A stretch of DNA of 64,000 bases from Pseudomonas gessardii (GTDB lineage Bacteria > Pseudomonadota > Gammaproteobacteria > Pseudomonadales > Pseudomonadaceae): positions 62,001 through 126,000 of the forward strand of contig NZ_MNPU01000003.1 in assembly GCF_001983165.1 (NCBI RefSeq), given 5' to 3'. A program made the translations under genes and the position numbers. This document shows, piece after piece, positions 43,221-52,115 of this stretch. The notes under the pieces were generated by a model. It saw only the letters and a program-made list of their open reading frames with translations, was not told the DNA's origin and made no database searches. How positions within the stretch are numbered: the stretch's first letter is position 1; every line of letters begins with the position of its first letter.

Positions 43221-43245
43221 TGTACATAAATAGAGAAAGTGTCTT
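43221..43245. promoter_or_regulatory. Operator-like element and promoter before ditA1
   Basis: TGTACA-N13-TGTCTT, then TATATT at 43245-43250 as a good -10. It is 48 bp before the ditA1 start and near-identical to the element at 41381. Confidence 0.6.
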
Positions 43246-43292
43246 ATATTTCGTTGCGACCACTGTCGTGACGCTCTGATCAGGAGGCAATC

Positions 43293-44693
43293 ATGCTAAC
43301 AAAAACAAACCCCGTATTGTCTGATGGAACCAAGGTCTCGGACCTTATCTATCCATCCAGCCGTGAAGTACAAATGCGCGTGTTGTCTGACCGCGAAATC
43401 TACGAGCTGGAGATGGAAAAAATCTTCGGCAAGATCTGGGTACTCCTGGGTCACGAGTCGGAGATCCCCAATTCCGGGGACTTCATGGTCCGCGACCTGG
43501 GCTCCGACTCGGTCATTGTTGCCCGTGGCAAAGAGGGCGAGGTGTTTGTAAACCTCAATGTGTGCCCGCACCGCGGCATGCGCATCAGTACCGCTGATTG
43601 CGGCAATACACAAATTCATAAATGCATCTACCACGGCTGGGCCTTCCGCCCGAATGGCGACTTTGTCGGCTCACCCGTCGAGCGTGAATGCATGCACGGC
43701 AAAATGCTGCCCAAAGAAGAACTGGGCCTGAAAAAGGCTCGGGTCACGCTGTATGGCGGTCTGGTCTTTGCGACCTGGAATATCGATGGACCATCGTTCG
43801 ACGAATTCCTGGGCGATGCCAAGTGGTATTACGACATGCTCTTCTGCCGCTCCGACAAAGGCATGGAAGTACTCGGTCCACCGCAGCGCTTTATCGTTAA
43901 CGCCAACTGGAAGACGGCTGGCGAGCAATCGGCGGCCGACGGTTTCCACACACTGACCTTGCACCGCTGGTTAGGCGAAGTGGGTAACTACGCCAAGAAA
44001 GGCGAGGGCGAAACAGCCGACCTCAGCCCGGAAATGATCGGCGTCGAAATCAGCTCGCCGCACGGCCATGCGCTGCGTTGCATCGACCTGGCGCGCAAGA
44101 TCAAGCGCCTCACCGGACTCGATCCGGCAGAGTTGAGTGTGCAGCAAAAGCTCGAAGCATTGCCGCCTGCCGGCATGACCGCCGACATGGTCGAACAGCT
44201 GGCACGCAACTTGACCGAAGATCAGTTGAAAGTGCTCACCAGCATGCCGCCGCAAGTCGGTGGGATGTTCCCGAATATTCTTTTCGGTTTTGTCTACATT
44301 CCGCAGCCGGATGGCACTGTCGTCGGCTCGATGACCCTGCACGCCTACGTGCCGCAAGGTCCGGACAAGCTCGAGTTCGTCAACTGGGTGTTTGCCGAGA
44401 AAGACGCTTCCCCGGAACTGCGCGACAAGATGCTCAAGCAAACCATCCAGCTGTTCGGCACGTCCGGCATGGTCGAGCAGGATGACTCCGATACCTGGCC
44501 GCACATGACGCTGGCTGCCAAGGGGGCGATGGGCCGCAAGAGCACGATGAAATACCAGGCAGTCTTTGAAACCGGAGCACCGGAAGGGTGGCCTGGCCCC
44601 GGCATCGTCAACGAAGGTTTCACCAAGGACGATACCCAGTGGCACTGGTGGTTGTACTGGCATGAGCTGATGACCGCATCGGACGAGAAATAA
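43293..44693 (+). CDS. ditA1: Diterpenoid dioxygenase, Rieske oxygenase alpha subunit
   Basis: 466 residues with GGAGG before the ATG. Rieske ligands are Cys91 and His93 (CPHRG) and Cys111 and His114 (CIYHGW). The mononuclear iron site has His219 and His224 (DGFHTLTLH), with Asp216 as the bridging acid between centres. This is the hydroxylating dioxygenase that, in P. abietaniphila, converts 7-oxodehydroabietic acid to the 11,12-diol. It acts with DitA2 (beta subunit) and the [3Fe-4S] ferredoxin DitA3, whose gene is distant. It has its own promoter region with two palindromic elements. Confidence 0.95.
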   Translation: MLTKTNPVLSDGTKVSDLIYPSSREVQMRVLSDREIYELEMEKIFGKIWVLLGHESEIPNSGDFMVRDLGSDSVIVARGKEGEVFVNLNVCPHRGMRISTADCGNTQIHKCIYHGWAFRPNGDFVGSPVERECMHGKMLPKEELGLKKARVTLYGGLVFATWNIDGPSFDEFLGDAKWYYDMLFCRSDKGMEVLGPPQRFIVNANWKTAGEQSAADGFHTLTLHRWLGEVGNYAKKGEGETADLSPEMIGVEISSPHGHALRCIDLARKIKRLTGLDPAELSVQQKLEALPPAGMTADMVEQLARNLTEDQLKVLTSMPPQVGGMFPNILFGFVYIPQPDGTVVGSMTLHAYVPQGPDKLEFVNWVFAEKDASPELRDKMLKQTIQLFGTSGMVEQDDSDTWPHMTLAAKGAMGRKSTMKYQAVFETGAPEGWPGPGIVNEGFTKDDTQWHWWLYWHELMTASDEK

Positions 44694-44788
44694 GCGTTCG
44701 CCAGTCCTGGTTCGACAGCGGTCCTAGCGGGCCGCAGTCGCCGGTAACAGCATTCACGAGTACAAGAATAAAAGTTAAGGAGTTACTC

Positions 44789-45364
44789 ATGGCTCAGGTT
44801 CAACAACGCGGTGTGGAGGATATCCAGCCGGGTTCCCCAGTCGGTACCAAGCGAGTACCGGTGGGTTCGCCGATTTACAACGATGTGGTGACCTTTCTCT
44901 ACGAGGAAGCCACGCTGCTCGACCAGATTCGCCTGCAGGAGTGGGCCGAACGCCTGGACACCGACCTGGTGTACACCGTGCCGCTGCGCCAGACGCGCTT
45001 GGCCGCCGAGTTGAAAACCACCATCGTGCGCAGCGTTCAGCATTACCACGATGACTACCGCTCGATCATGGGCCGAATCCTGCGCCTGTCCGGCAAAAGT
45101 GCCTGGGCGGAAGATCCTCCTTCGCGTACCCGACGTCTGGTGACTAACGTGTTTGTCGAAGAAACCGACAAGAGCGATGAGTTTGTGGTGACCAGTTACC
45201 TGCTGCTGACCCGTAGCCGTTTCAAAGATCACCATGTCGACATTATCAGTGGCGAACGGCGTGATGTGCTGCGTCTGAGTGAGGCGGGATTCAAGCTGGC
45301 GCGGCGCGAAGTCATCATCGACCAAGCGGTGCTTGGAACGCCAAATCTGGCCGTCTTCCTCTAG
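44789..45364 (+). CDS. ditA2: Diterpenoid dioxygenase, beta subunit
   Basis: 191 residues, preceded by AAGGAG. Typical small-subunit features: VTFLYEEATLLDQIRLQEWAE-type helix near residues 35-55 and later FKDHHVDIISGERRDVLR, with ARREVIIDQAVLGTPNLAVF at the C-terminus. It has an NTF2-like fold and no cofactor; it holds the alpha-beta hexamer together. It follows ditA1 by 95 bases, a long gap for a subunit pair, but no promoter is evident there. Confidence 0.95.
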   Translation: MAQVQQRGVEDIQPGSPVGTKRVPVGSPIYNDVVTFLYEEATLLDQIRLQEWAERLDTDLVYTVPLRQTRLAAELKTTIVRSVQHYHDDYRSIMGRILRLSGKSAWAEDPPSRTRRLVTNVFVEETDKSDEFVVTSYLLLTRSRFKDHHVDIISGERRDVLRLSEAGFKLARREVIIDQAVLGTPNLAVFL

Positions 45365-45448
45365 GCATTATCGGCGGTCTGGTTCGAATCCGGATCGCCG
45401 GGCCTTGCGGATGATGGTCGCGCGGCTTTTGATATGGGAGCCGTGTGA

Positions 45449-46189
45449 CTATTGGTGCTGCCTAAGCCACTCCTGGTCCTGGGCGCACAATTTGAACTGT
45501 TCATTGCTGAAGTCCAGCGTCGAACCCTTCATGCGCAGTGCCTGTTCCGCGCGTTCGGGTTGTTGGCTGTAGCAGCGGCCGGTGTTCAGGGCATGAATCT
45601 GCTCGTCGAGGTTGTACGCGCGCCCCATCGAAATCAGGGTGCAGCGGCGAAGTAAAAGAGCCGCTTCGGCGGCTTCTTCATTGAGGGCATTCAGTGCCCA
45701 GCGTGCCATGCCTTCGCGAAGATTGATGCCGCAATAGGGTGAGGGTCCTTCGATCATGGTGCCGTCTACTTCCCAGGTCAGGTCTTCATTGCCATCGCGT
45801 ACCAACGTAGAGCGGGTGCGGTTGTCGATGCGCTGGCCCACGCTAATGTCATAGCGGCGCTGGCGGGAGCCACGTGCGGCAGCAGCAATGGCGAGCCCCG
45901 CGAGATCGAGCAAGTGGGTGCATTGATGACTGGCGTCGGTCTGCCGGGTGACTGAATGGGCTATCCGGTCCAGCTTCATCCCCCGCAATTGCTGTAATTG
46001 ATTGCAAGCCTGCGGGCACAGGGAATAGGGATAGCGCAGCGCTTCACCGCCAATGGCGATGACTTCACCTGCGCGGTAGCTGACCCACACCCGGAAGTGG
46101 TGGAAGTCGTCTTCCAGAGCGGCGCGAACTTCGCCCGTGCCATTGGCATGCTGAGCAATGATGTCTACGCGGCGACGAAATGCAGTCAT
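45449..46189 (-). CDS. DUF2889 family protein
   Basis: 246 residues from ATG 46189 (AAGGA upstream). The N-terminal pattern RRRVDIIAQHANGTGEVRAALEDDFHHF-type, then GEALRYPYSLCPQA and DLAGLAIAAAARG, matches DUF2889 as I know it. The function of the family is unknown; members occur beside CoA-dependent aromatic and steroid degradation genes. No signal peptide or membrane segment. It is divergent from the ditI SDR gene and shares its control region with the symmetric palindrome at 46241. It is not among the published dit letters that I recall. Confidence 0.8.
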   Translation of the reverse strand: MTAFRRRVDIIAQHANGTGEVRAALEDDFHHFRVWVSYRAGEVIAIGGEALRYPYSLCPQACNQLQQLRGMKLDRIAHSVTRQTDASHQCTHLLDLAGLAIAAAARGSRQRRYDISVGQRIDNRTRSTLVRDGNEDLTWEVDGTMIEGPSPYCGINLREGMARWALNALNEEAAEAALLLRRCTLISMGRAYNLDEQIHALNTGRCYSQQPERAEQALRMKGSTLDFSNEQFKLCAQDQEWLRQHQ

Positions 46190-46240
46190 CCTCAATATCC
46201 TTGTTTCAATGCTGTTCAGGCTGACGAAATAAGCTATATT

Positions 46241-46265
46241 TGAACACTATAACCAAAAATGTTCA
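46241..46265. promoter_or_regulatory. Perfect TGAACA-N13-TGTTCA palindrome
   Basis: The most symmetric copy of the island-wide motif, between the divergent DUF2889 and ditI genes, 25 bp before the ditI start. Confidence 0.65.
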
Positions 46266-46290
46266 CTAAAAAACAAGAAGTGGAGTGACT

Positions 46291-47091
46291 ATGGCACTGC
46301 TAAATGAACAGGTTGCGCTGATTACTGGCGCAGGTGGCGGAATCGGCCGCGGCATTGCGCTGAACTTTGCCAAAGAGGGCGCTGCCGTGGTGGTCGCCGA
46401 GCTGGATGTCACCAGTGGCGAGGCCGTAGTCGCCGAACTCAAAGCGCTGGGTGCCCAAGCGGTGTTCATCAAGACTGACGTGTGCAGCAAGGCCGATATC
46501 GAAGCCGCCGTGCAATTAGCCGTTGATCAATTTGGTGGCCTGGACATCCTGGTTAACAATGCCTTTGCACCCACCCCTAATGTCCTTCTGGAAGAAAAAA
46601 CCGACGCGATGCTGGAGCAAACCCTCGGCTCTACAGTGTGGGCGGCCTGGTGGGCGATGAAAGCCGCACTGCCGCATATGAAAGCGCGGGGCGGTGGCAA
46701 GATCATCAACTTCTATTCAATCGATATCGAGATCGGCGCCTGGCTGCACGGCGATTACAACACGGCCAAGGCAGCGATCGTCGGGCTGACTCGCAGCGCC
46801 GCCTCTGAATGGGGGCGGTTCAACATTCGAACCAATGCCATCGCACCTACCGCGATGGGCGCCACCTTCCACAAACTTGCCGCAGAAAACCCGGGCTTTG
46901 CCGAAATGTCCGCTTCAATGCGTCCGCTGGGCCGCTGTGGCGAGCCTGAAGCCGACATTGGCCCGGTGGTGGTATTCCTCGCGTCGGAGATGTCGCGCTT
47001 TATCACCGGCGAGACCATTCACGTCGACGGTGGCCTGCACCTACCCGGTTACAACTCCCGCCCCAAAGGCATTCCCGTGCGCGAGTATTGA
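46291..47091 (+). CDS. ditI: Short-chain dehydrogenase/reductase
   Basis: 266 residues from ATG 46291 with GGAG five bases upstream. Cofactor motif ALITGAGGGIGRG; catalytic Ser in NFYSID and YxxxK as YNTAK are present; a normal C-terminus TGETIHVDGG. Its letter follows gene order. In the pathway a dehydrogenase is needed to turn 7-hydroxy into 7-oxo compounds; this SDR is a candidate, as are the SDRs at 27599 and 30139. It has its own operator-like site. Confidence 0.9.
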   Translation: MALLNEQVALITGAGGGIGRGIALNFAKEGAAVVVAELDVTSGEAVVAELKALGAQAVFIKTDVCSKADIEAAVQLAVDQFGGLDILVNNAFAPTPNVLLEEKTDAMLEQTLGSTVWAAWWAMKAALPHMKARGGGKIINFYSIDIEIGAWLHGDYNTAKAAIVGLTRSAASEWGRFNIRTNAIAPTAMGATFHKLAAENPGFAEMSASMRPLGRCGEPEADIGPVVVFLASEMSRFITGETIHVDGGLHLPGYNSRPKGIPVREY

Positions 47092-47106
47092 TTTCACACG
47101 ATTAAT

Positions 47107-47202
47107 GCAGGAGCGAGCTTGCTCGCGATGGACGTTAACGATAACGCGCACGTTCTTGTAAAACGCGTTGTCCTTGAGTTCATCGCAAGCAAGCTCACTC
47201 AT
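47107..47202. repeat. Inverted pair of REP elements
   Basis: GGAGCGAGCTTGCTCGCGAT at about 47110 and its degenerate inverse (ATCGCAAGCAAGCTCACTC) at about 47182, separated by about 50 bases. This is the usual Pseudomonas REP doublet. It lies between convergent ditI and ditJ. Confidence 0.85.
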
Positions 47203-47230
47203 ACAAAGGCGACACCAGGCCCAAGAGAAG

Positions 47231-47258
47231 CGAAAGCTCGCTTCAAAGCGGGCTTTCG
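47231..47258. terminator. Hairpin between convergent ditI and ditJ
   Basis: CGAAAGCTCGCTT and AAGCGGGCTTTCG form a 13-base inverted repeat with one G-T pair. It likely ends transcription of ditJ, whose stop is 35 bases to the right, and perhaps ditI. Confidence 0.65.
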
Positions 47259-47292
47259 GCGTTGGATGGCCGACACATGCCAGGTAGTACTG

Positions 47293-48924
47293 TTACTTTT
47301 TGGACACCACGATCGATGTGGTTTCCAGATCCCAGGTGGCGTCGGTTTTACCTTCATCGCGCAGCAGATACTTCAACACCCGGCCCTGCGGATTTTTCGG
47401 CAAGCTGCTGCGAAACTCGATGTAGCGCGGCAAGGCATAGTAGGGCACCGAGTCGGTGGCCCAATGGAACAGTTGCTCCGGCTCAAGCGTCACGCCTTCA
47501 TGCAGCACGGCAGTCACCTTCACATCATCCTCGCCTTTATCTGAAGGCACGGCATGCACCGCCACTTCGGCCAGTGCCGGGTGAGAAGCAAAGGCTGCTT
47601 CCATTTCAAAGCTGGAAATGTTCTCCCCCCTGCGACGCATGTAGTCCTTCTTGCGGTCGACAAAGTAGAAGAAGCCAACATCATCGAATTTGCCAACGTC
47701 GCCGGTGTGGAACCACATATTGCGCATCAGCTTCTGGGTATCCTCCGGACGACGCCAGTAGCCCTGGAACATGATGTCGGGACGGAGCGGGCGCACCACG
47801 ATTTCGCCAGGGGAGTTGGGCGGCACTTCCTGATCGAGGTCGTCGACGATCCTTACGTCAAAATCTGCAATACGTTTACCCGACGAGCCGGGCGCGGCGT
47901 ATTCCCCGGCAGCCAGCGAAGTGATAACGCAGGCTTCGGTCAGGCCATAGCCGTTGCCGCCTACCAGCTTGGTGCCGAAGCGCTCGCGCCAGATCTTTTT
48001 GGTTTCTTCGGTATAAGGGTTGCCACGGGCGGTATGGATCTGCCCGACGCAGCGCAGCATCGCTTCGTTGTCTGGCGCCTGGGCGAGGAGGCCGCCCATG
48101 CCACCCAGGATCGAGGCAATGGTCGCGCCCGAGCGCTCCACTTCCGGCCAGAAATTCGAGACCGAGAATCGCGCAAGAATGGCGGCGCGCGCGCCCACCA
48201 GAATGCTGGCAATGATCGATACACACAGCGCATTCATGTGAAACAGCGGCAGCGGCGTGATGGTGACGTCGTCGGCACTGGCCGGACCGGCACGTAGTTG
48301 CAGGCGCGCCAGATTGCACATGAAGTTGTAGCTGATCATGCAGCCCTTGGAAGGGCCCGTGGTGCCCGAGGTGTAAATCAGGCAGGCAAGGTCTGAAGGT
48401 CGCGGTTTATTGGCGAGTGGGGTGGCGTCATGGCCACGCCATTCATCCAGTGGCGCAATACGAATCGGGCAATCAGGAACTGCCTCGAGGGTGCCACGGT
48501 GAAGAATGTGGTGTACGTCCTGCAGTTGTTCGGCGAGTGGTGTGATGCGCAACAGGTAGGCCGCTTCGCAGATCACCACCGAGGTGCCGGTATCGGCGAT
48601 CTGATGGCGGAGGAACTCGCCCTTGAGCGCGGTGTTGATCGGCACACTCACGGCGCAGAGCTTGTTGATGGCCAGCCAGGTGGTGACGGCATCGATGTTG
48701 TTATCCAGCATCGTCAGCACGGTTTCACCGGCCTTGACGCCCAGGGTGGCAAGTGCGTTGGCCATCTTGGTGGAAAGTGAGTCAACCTGAGCATATGTGT
48801 ATAACTCACCGCTGAAATCCAGCAATATTTTGTCTGGATGCCTTGCTACCGCACGATCTAACGCATCAATGACAGTGTCTCGTTCTCCCACTGTCCAGGT
48901 GTCTGGATTTCCACTGCTACCCAT
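47293..48924 (-). CDS. ditJ: Acyl-CoA ligase (AMP-forming)
   Basis: 543 residues from ATG 48924 with AAGGAG seven bases upstream. AMP/ATP signature LIYTSGTTGPSKGCMIS, the YGLTE-type motif (GNGYGLTEA), the hinge YFVDRKKDYMRRRGENIS and C-terminal Lys in LPKNPQGRVLK. It activates a carboxylic acid, here probably a resin acid carboxyl or a ring-opened acid, to a CoA thioester. It resembles the CaiC/CHC-CoA ligase group. It is single on its strand and divergent from ditK. Letter assigned by order. Confidence 0.92.
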   Translation of the reverse strand: MGSSGNPDTWTVGERDTVIDALDRAVARHPDKILLDFSGELYTYAQVDSLSTKMANALATLGVKAGETVLTMLDNNIDAVTTWLAINKLCAVSVPINTALKGEFLRHQIADTGTSVVICEAAYLLRITPLAEQLQDVHHILHRGTLEAVPDCPIRIAPLDEWRGHDATPLANKPRPSDLACLIYTSGTTGPSKGCMISYNFMCNLARLQLRAGPASADDVTITPLPLFHMNALCVSIIASILVGARAAILARFSVSNFWPEVERSGATIASILGGMGGLLAQAPDNEAMLRCVGQIHTARGNPYTEETKKIWRERFGTKLVGGNGYGLTEACVITSLAAGEYAAPGSSGKRIADFDVRIVDDLDQEVPPNSPGEIVVRPLRPDIMFQGYWRRPEDTQKLMRNMWFHTGDVGKFDDVGFFYFVDRKKDYMRRRGENISSFEMEAAFASHPALAEVAVHAVPSDKGEDDVKVTAVLHEGVTLEPEQLFHWATDSVPYYALPRYIEFRSSLPKNPQGRVLKYLLRDEGKTDATWDLETTSIVVSKK

Positions 48925-49108
48925 CAGTTTTCTCCTTTTAGGCACCCATAACCGGTCGGGCTGCCTGATTTTATTTTGAAGAGAGAATCCAATTCTAAAT
49001 ACAAACTCATCAAATGTCTTTAGCAATAAGTTGAACATATAGTGTTATTTATGCACAGATCCTGTGGTAACGTTGCACAATCTTTACTCTTCATGAGCCC
49101 GTCACGCC

Positions 49109-49840
49109 ATGCCAAAAGTCGCATCCAAGAAAGCAGAGGCGCCTGCGCCGGCTCCCAAATCCAAAAAAAATGCGCCATCTGAAGCAGGGGCGAGCCCGGC
49201 TAAACCCGTAGAGCGACGTGCTGCTGCCAACTCAGTGGCAGGCACCAAGGTCAAGCCGAATCGCCGTTCGGAAGAAACCATTGCCAACATCCTTAAAGCC
49301 ACTGAAGAAGTCGTGCTGATGTCTGGCGCGGATCGTATTTCGATTCTGGATGTGTGCCAGGTAGCGGGCGTTTCCCGTGGCACCTTTTATCGCTATTTCG
49401 CCTCGCAGGAGGACTTGTTGGACACCTTTTCGCGCCACAAGCGCGAAAGCTTTCACAGCTCGCTGTCCCAGGAACTCGGTCACATCAGTGATCCGGAAGC
49501 GCGCTTGAATGCGCTATTTGCCTATCTTGATAACTATCTAGAGCAAAGTCGGGCTCGTCGTCTTCTTGTGGTTGCGCCCGACTACGCGCTGGGCTTCTTC
49601 CGACGGATTTTCCACGATTCGATCGTGCGCTTTCAGGATGGCCTGGGCATCGTTTTCGACGACTGGGACGAACGCCTCGGGGTGCGTCTTGACCGTGAGC
49701 TGATCTGCGAAATGATCATTCGTTACGTGTTGAGCGAAATCCTCGTGCCAGAAGCCGCAGGGCGTCGATTGTTCCCGGTCCGGGTGAAAAAACTCCTGGG
49801 CGCGCTGATCATGGGTTCTACCTCGCGCACCCGCCGCTGA
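49109..49840 (+). CDS. ditK: TetR-family transcriptional regulator
   Basis: 243 residues. A Lys/Ala/Pro-rich, probably disordered N-terminal extension of about 50 residues (APAPAPKSKKN) precedes the helix-turn-helix (ISILDVCQVAGVSRGTFYRY). The C-terminal half holds the ligand domain (ARRLLVVAPDYALGFFRR). Divergent from the CoA ligase gene ditJ, so it may control ditJ and itself. Upstream at 49034-49046 there is AACA-N5-TGTT, a possible half of the island motif. A strong terminator follows. Confidence 0.9.
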   Translation: MPKVASKKAEAPAPAPKSKKNAPSEAGASPAKPVERRAAANSVAGTKVKPNRRSEETIANILKATEEVVLMSGADRISILDVCQVAGVSRGTFYRYFASQEDLLDTFSRHKRESFHSSLSQELGHISDPEARLNALFAYLDNYLEQSRARRLLVVAPDYALGFFRRIFHDSIVRFQDGLGIVFDDWDERLGVRLDRELICEMIIRYVLSEILVPEAAGRRLFPVRVKKLLGALIMGSTSRTRR

Positions 49841-49868
49841 CCTTAAAGAACTACCCATCGCGCTAACC

Positions 49869-49893
49869 AAAGCCCCCGTTTATCGGGGGCTTT
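49869..49893 (+). terminator. Rho-independent terminator after ditK
   Basis: AAAGCCCCCG, loop TTTAT, CGGGGGCTTT. Ten perfect pairs followed by GCGTTTT. Confidence 0.92.
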
Positions 49894-50186
49894 GCGTTTT
49901 CGTACGCGAATTTTCTGCCACCTGCATTCCATTCTTTTTCAAGGCTGACTCGTAGTTTTTAACCTCGCAAAGCATTTTTCGACTCGGGTCGAGGGCTCTG
50001 GGTCAGGCCTCTCCGCGCGCCAATAAAATAAATTGAACAGTATTTTGATTTATGATCAATTTAATCTTAAGCTCTGGTCTTAGCAGTGAGCCGTCGGCTT
50101 CCCCTTTTCGCGGCAATTTGATCCAGGCCGCGTGAAGGCACCGCGCAAATAACCAACAAAAAGTGCCAACTTCGAGGTACCTAAAC
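49894..50186. other. Intergenic region before ditL
   Basis: No gene is seen in the 346 bases between ditK and ditL. Besides the terminator it contains the TGAACA-type palindrome at 50034-50058 and AT-rich sequence likely to be the ditL promoter. An open frame antisense at 50003-50188 is not convincing. Confidence 0.6.
50034..50058. promoter_or_regulatory. Island-wide operator-like palindrome before ditL
   Basis: TGAACA-N13-TGATCA, followed by ATTTAATC. It is 128 bp before the ditL start and would control ditLMNOP. Confidence 0.55.
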
Positions 50187-51251
50187 ATGCTTATCGATCT
50201 TCACGCCCACGCACCGCACCCTGGCTATTACAACCAGCACCCTCACTGGGGGCCGTTCTTCGAGCAGCACGCCGATGGCGATATCAAGCTGCGTGTAGGT
50301 GACTGGATTCTCGGTCTTGGGTCGCCAGAGCGTAAGGCTGCCGTGCGCTCCGGCAAGGGTCCCAAGCTTGAAGAGTATTTTGCGCGCTGGGCTGATCCGA
50401 AAGTACGCTTGGCTGGCATGGACGCAGCGGGACAGAATTTGCAGGTCGTTTCCGTCCCATCCCACTGCTACATGTACTGGACCGAAGCCGAATTCGCCGT
50501 ACCTTTCGCCCGCACCGTCAACGAGACACTCGCGGAATACTGCTCCGCGGCCCCTGATCGCTTGATGTTCTGGGCTCACGTGCCTTTGAATGCGCCAGAA
50601 GCGGCGGCGGCTGAATTGCGTTACGCCTGCACCGTACTGGGCGCTAAAGGTCTGGTTGCTGGCGGCGCCAACTTCGGCGGCCTGGAGTTCGATTCGCCGG
50701 AACTCGACGTGGTGTGGAAAACCCTCTGTGACCTGGATCTGCCGATGTTTATTCACGGCTACAACCAGTCGGTCACCTGGGGCAAGAACGCCAACGACGA
50801 CCGCTACGAAACTACCGCGATCGTGGGTATGCAGTACGACGAAAGCCGTTGTTTCTGGAACCTGATTTGCGGCGGCGTGCTGGATCGCTTCCCCGACCTT
50901 AAGGTGTACATCACCCATGGCGGCGGCTATGTCCCGTACCAACTCGGTCGTCTGGCCAAGACCAACGAGAACCTCGACGTCAAATACAACAAAAAGCCGC
51001 TGCTCGAGTACATGAAAAACTTCTACTTCGACGTTGAGCTGCATGAAGTACCGATGCGCCAAGCCTTGGTCGATATCATCGGTGCAGACCATGTGCTGTA
51101 CGGCAGCAACTTCGGCGGTAGCGATGCCGTGCGTCACGACCTGACCCATGGCCTGAAGTTGTCCGACGCCGACTTGCGCAAGATTCGCTATGAAAACGCA
51201 TGCCGCTTGCTGCACATCGATCCTGCCAAGTTGGGCAAGGTAGGTGCCTGA
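50187..51251 (+). CDS. ditL: Amidohydrolase-2 (ACMSD-like) family protein
   Basis: 354 residues from ATG 50187 with GAGG nine bases upstream. Metal-site candidates: His6 and His8 (DLHAH), His190 (IHGYNQ) and His244 (ITHGGG). The usual Asp of the last motif is Asn308 (YGSNFGG), with Asp313 nearby, exactly as in the paralogue at 7665. Many stretches are shared (VPSHCYMYW / TPSHCFMYW, NLICGGVLDRFP). It heads the run ditL-M-N-O-P. By family it is a decarboxylase or hydrolase of a ring-cleavage-derived acid. The letter follows gene order. Confidence 0.87.
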   Translation: MLIDLHAHAPHPGYYNQHPHWGPFFEQHADGDIKLRVGDWILGLGSPERKAAVRSGKGPKLEEYFARWADPKVRLAGMDAAGQNLQVVSVPSHCYMYWTEAEFAVPFARTVNETLAEYCSAAPDRLMFWAHVPLNAPEAAAAELRYACTVLGAKGLVAGGANFGGLEFDSPELDVVWKTLCDLDLPMFIHGYNQSVTWGKNANDDRYETTAIVGMQYDESRCFWNLICGGVLDRFPDLKVYITHGGGYVPYQLGRLAKTNENLDVKYNKKPLLEYMKNFYFDVELHEVPMRQALVDIIGADHVLYGSNFGGSDAVRHDLTHGLKLSDADLRKIRYENACRLLHIDPAKLGKVGA

Positions 51252-52102
51252 TGAAACTGGCGCGATGTGAGTATTTTGAAACGGGCGTTTTTTGGGCGGT
51301 GGTCGATGTCGCCCAAGATCAGGTGACACCGATTTCCGGCAATTTCAAGGATTGGGCGCCCGGCGTGGCTGCCGGACGCGGCATCAGTTCGTTGCGTTTC
51401 GCCGGGCCTGCGCTGCCACTCTCCAAAGTGCGCCTGCTGCCACCGATAGAACCCGTCAACCGGGTGGTCGTGGCAGGCGCCAATTACGCCAAGCATTTGG
51501 TGGAGTTTGGATTGAGTGCGCCGTCCCAGCCAGTCGCCTTTCTCAAGGCTTATGGCGCGCTGATTGGCGCCAATGACCCGATCCGCTTTCCACCGTTGAC
51601 TGAGGAGCTCGATCACGAAGTTGAATTGGTGGCGGTCATCGGTACTGACGAGATTGACCTGGAAAACCCGCTCGCTTGCGTGCTCGGTTACACCGTTGGC
51701 AATGACGTCAGCGCGCGAGACCTGCAGCGTAGCGGGCCGGCGGGTATTGGCATGGATCTGTTCGCGGCCAAAAGCCAGGATCAGACCACCGGGCTGGGTC
51801 CCTGGATCGTCACGAAGGATGAATTTCCGCAAGGGTCACCAACGCTGCGCCTGACCTTGAAAGTAAATGGTGAAACGCGCCAGGACGGCTCCACCGGCGA
51901 AATGACCTGGGGTGTTGATCATCTGATCCGCTTTGTCCAGCAGCGCTCGAGTTTTGCCTGTGGCGATGTGTTGTTCACGGGTTCGCCGGCGGGAGTGGGG
52001 ATGGGCACCGGTCTGTTCCTCAAGGAAGGCGATGTGGTCGAAGCCAGCGTCGAAGGCATTGGCACGTTGCGCAATGTGGTCAGTAAAAAGAACCGCGCCT
52101 AA
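51251..52102 (+). CDS. ditM: Fumarylacetoacetate-hydrolase family protein
   Basis: 283 residues; its ATG shares one base with the ditL stop (TGATG), so they are coupled. Core FAH motifs: VAGANYAKHL, LDHEVELVAVIG, GYTVGNDVSARD and LFTGSPAGVGMGTG. It is related to DitD in length and motif layout, and so is likely to act on 2-oxo acids after ring cleavage as hydrolase, decarboxylase or isomerase. It is the third FAH-family gene in the island. Confidence 0.88.
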   Translation: MKLARCEYFETGVFWAVVDVAQDQVTPISGNFKDWAPGVAAGRGISSLRFAGPALPLSKVRLLPPIEPVNRVVVAGANYAKHLVEFGLSAPSQPVAFLKAYGALIGANDPIRFPPLTEELDHEVELVAVIGTDEIDLENPLACVLGYTVGNDVSARDLQRSGPAGIGMDLFAAKSQDQTTGLGPWIVTKDEFPQGSPTLRLTLKVNGETRQDGSTGEMTWGVDHLIRFVQQRSSFACGDVLFTGSPAGVGMGTGLFLKEGDVVEASVEGIGTLRNVVSKKNRA

Positions 52103-52115
52103 TCGAGAGCCAAAC

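Noticed and set aside
49034..49046. AACA-N5-TGTT upstream of ditK as a further copy of the island palindrome
   Set aside because: The spacing is 5 rather than 13 bases, and the next TGTGCA-like arm is one base out of register; too weak to list as a site.
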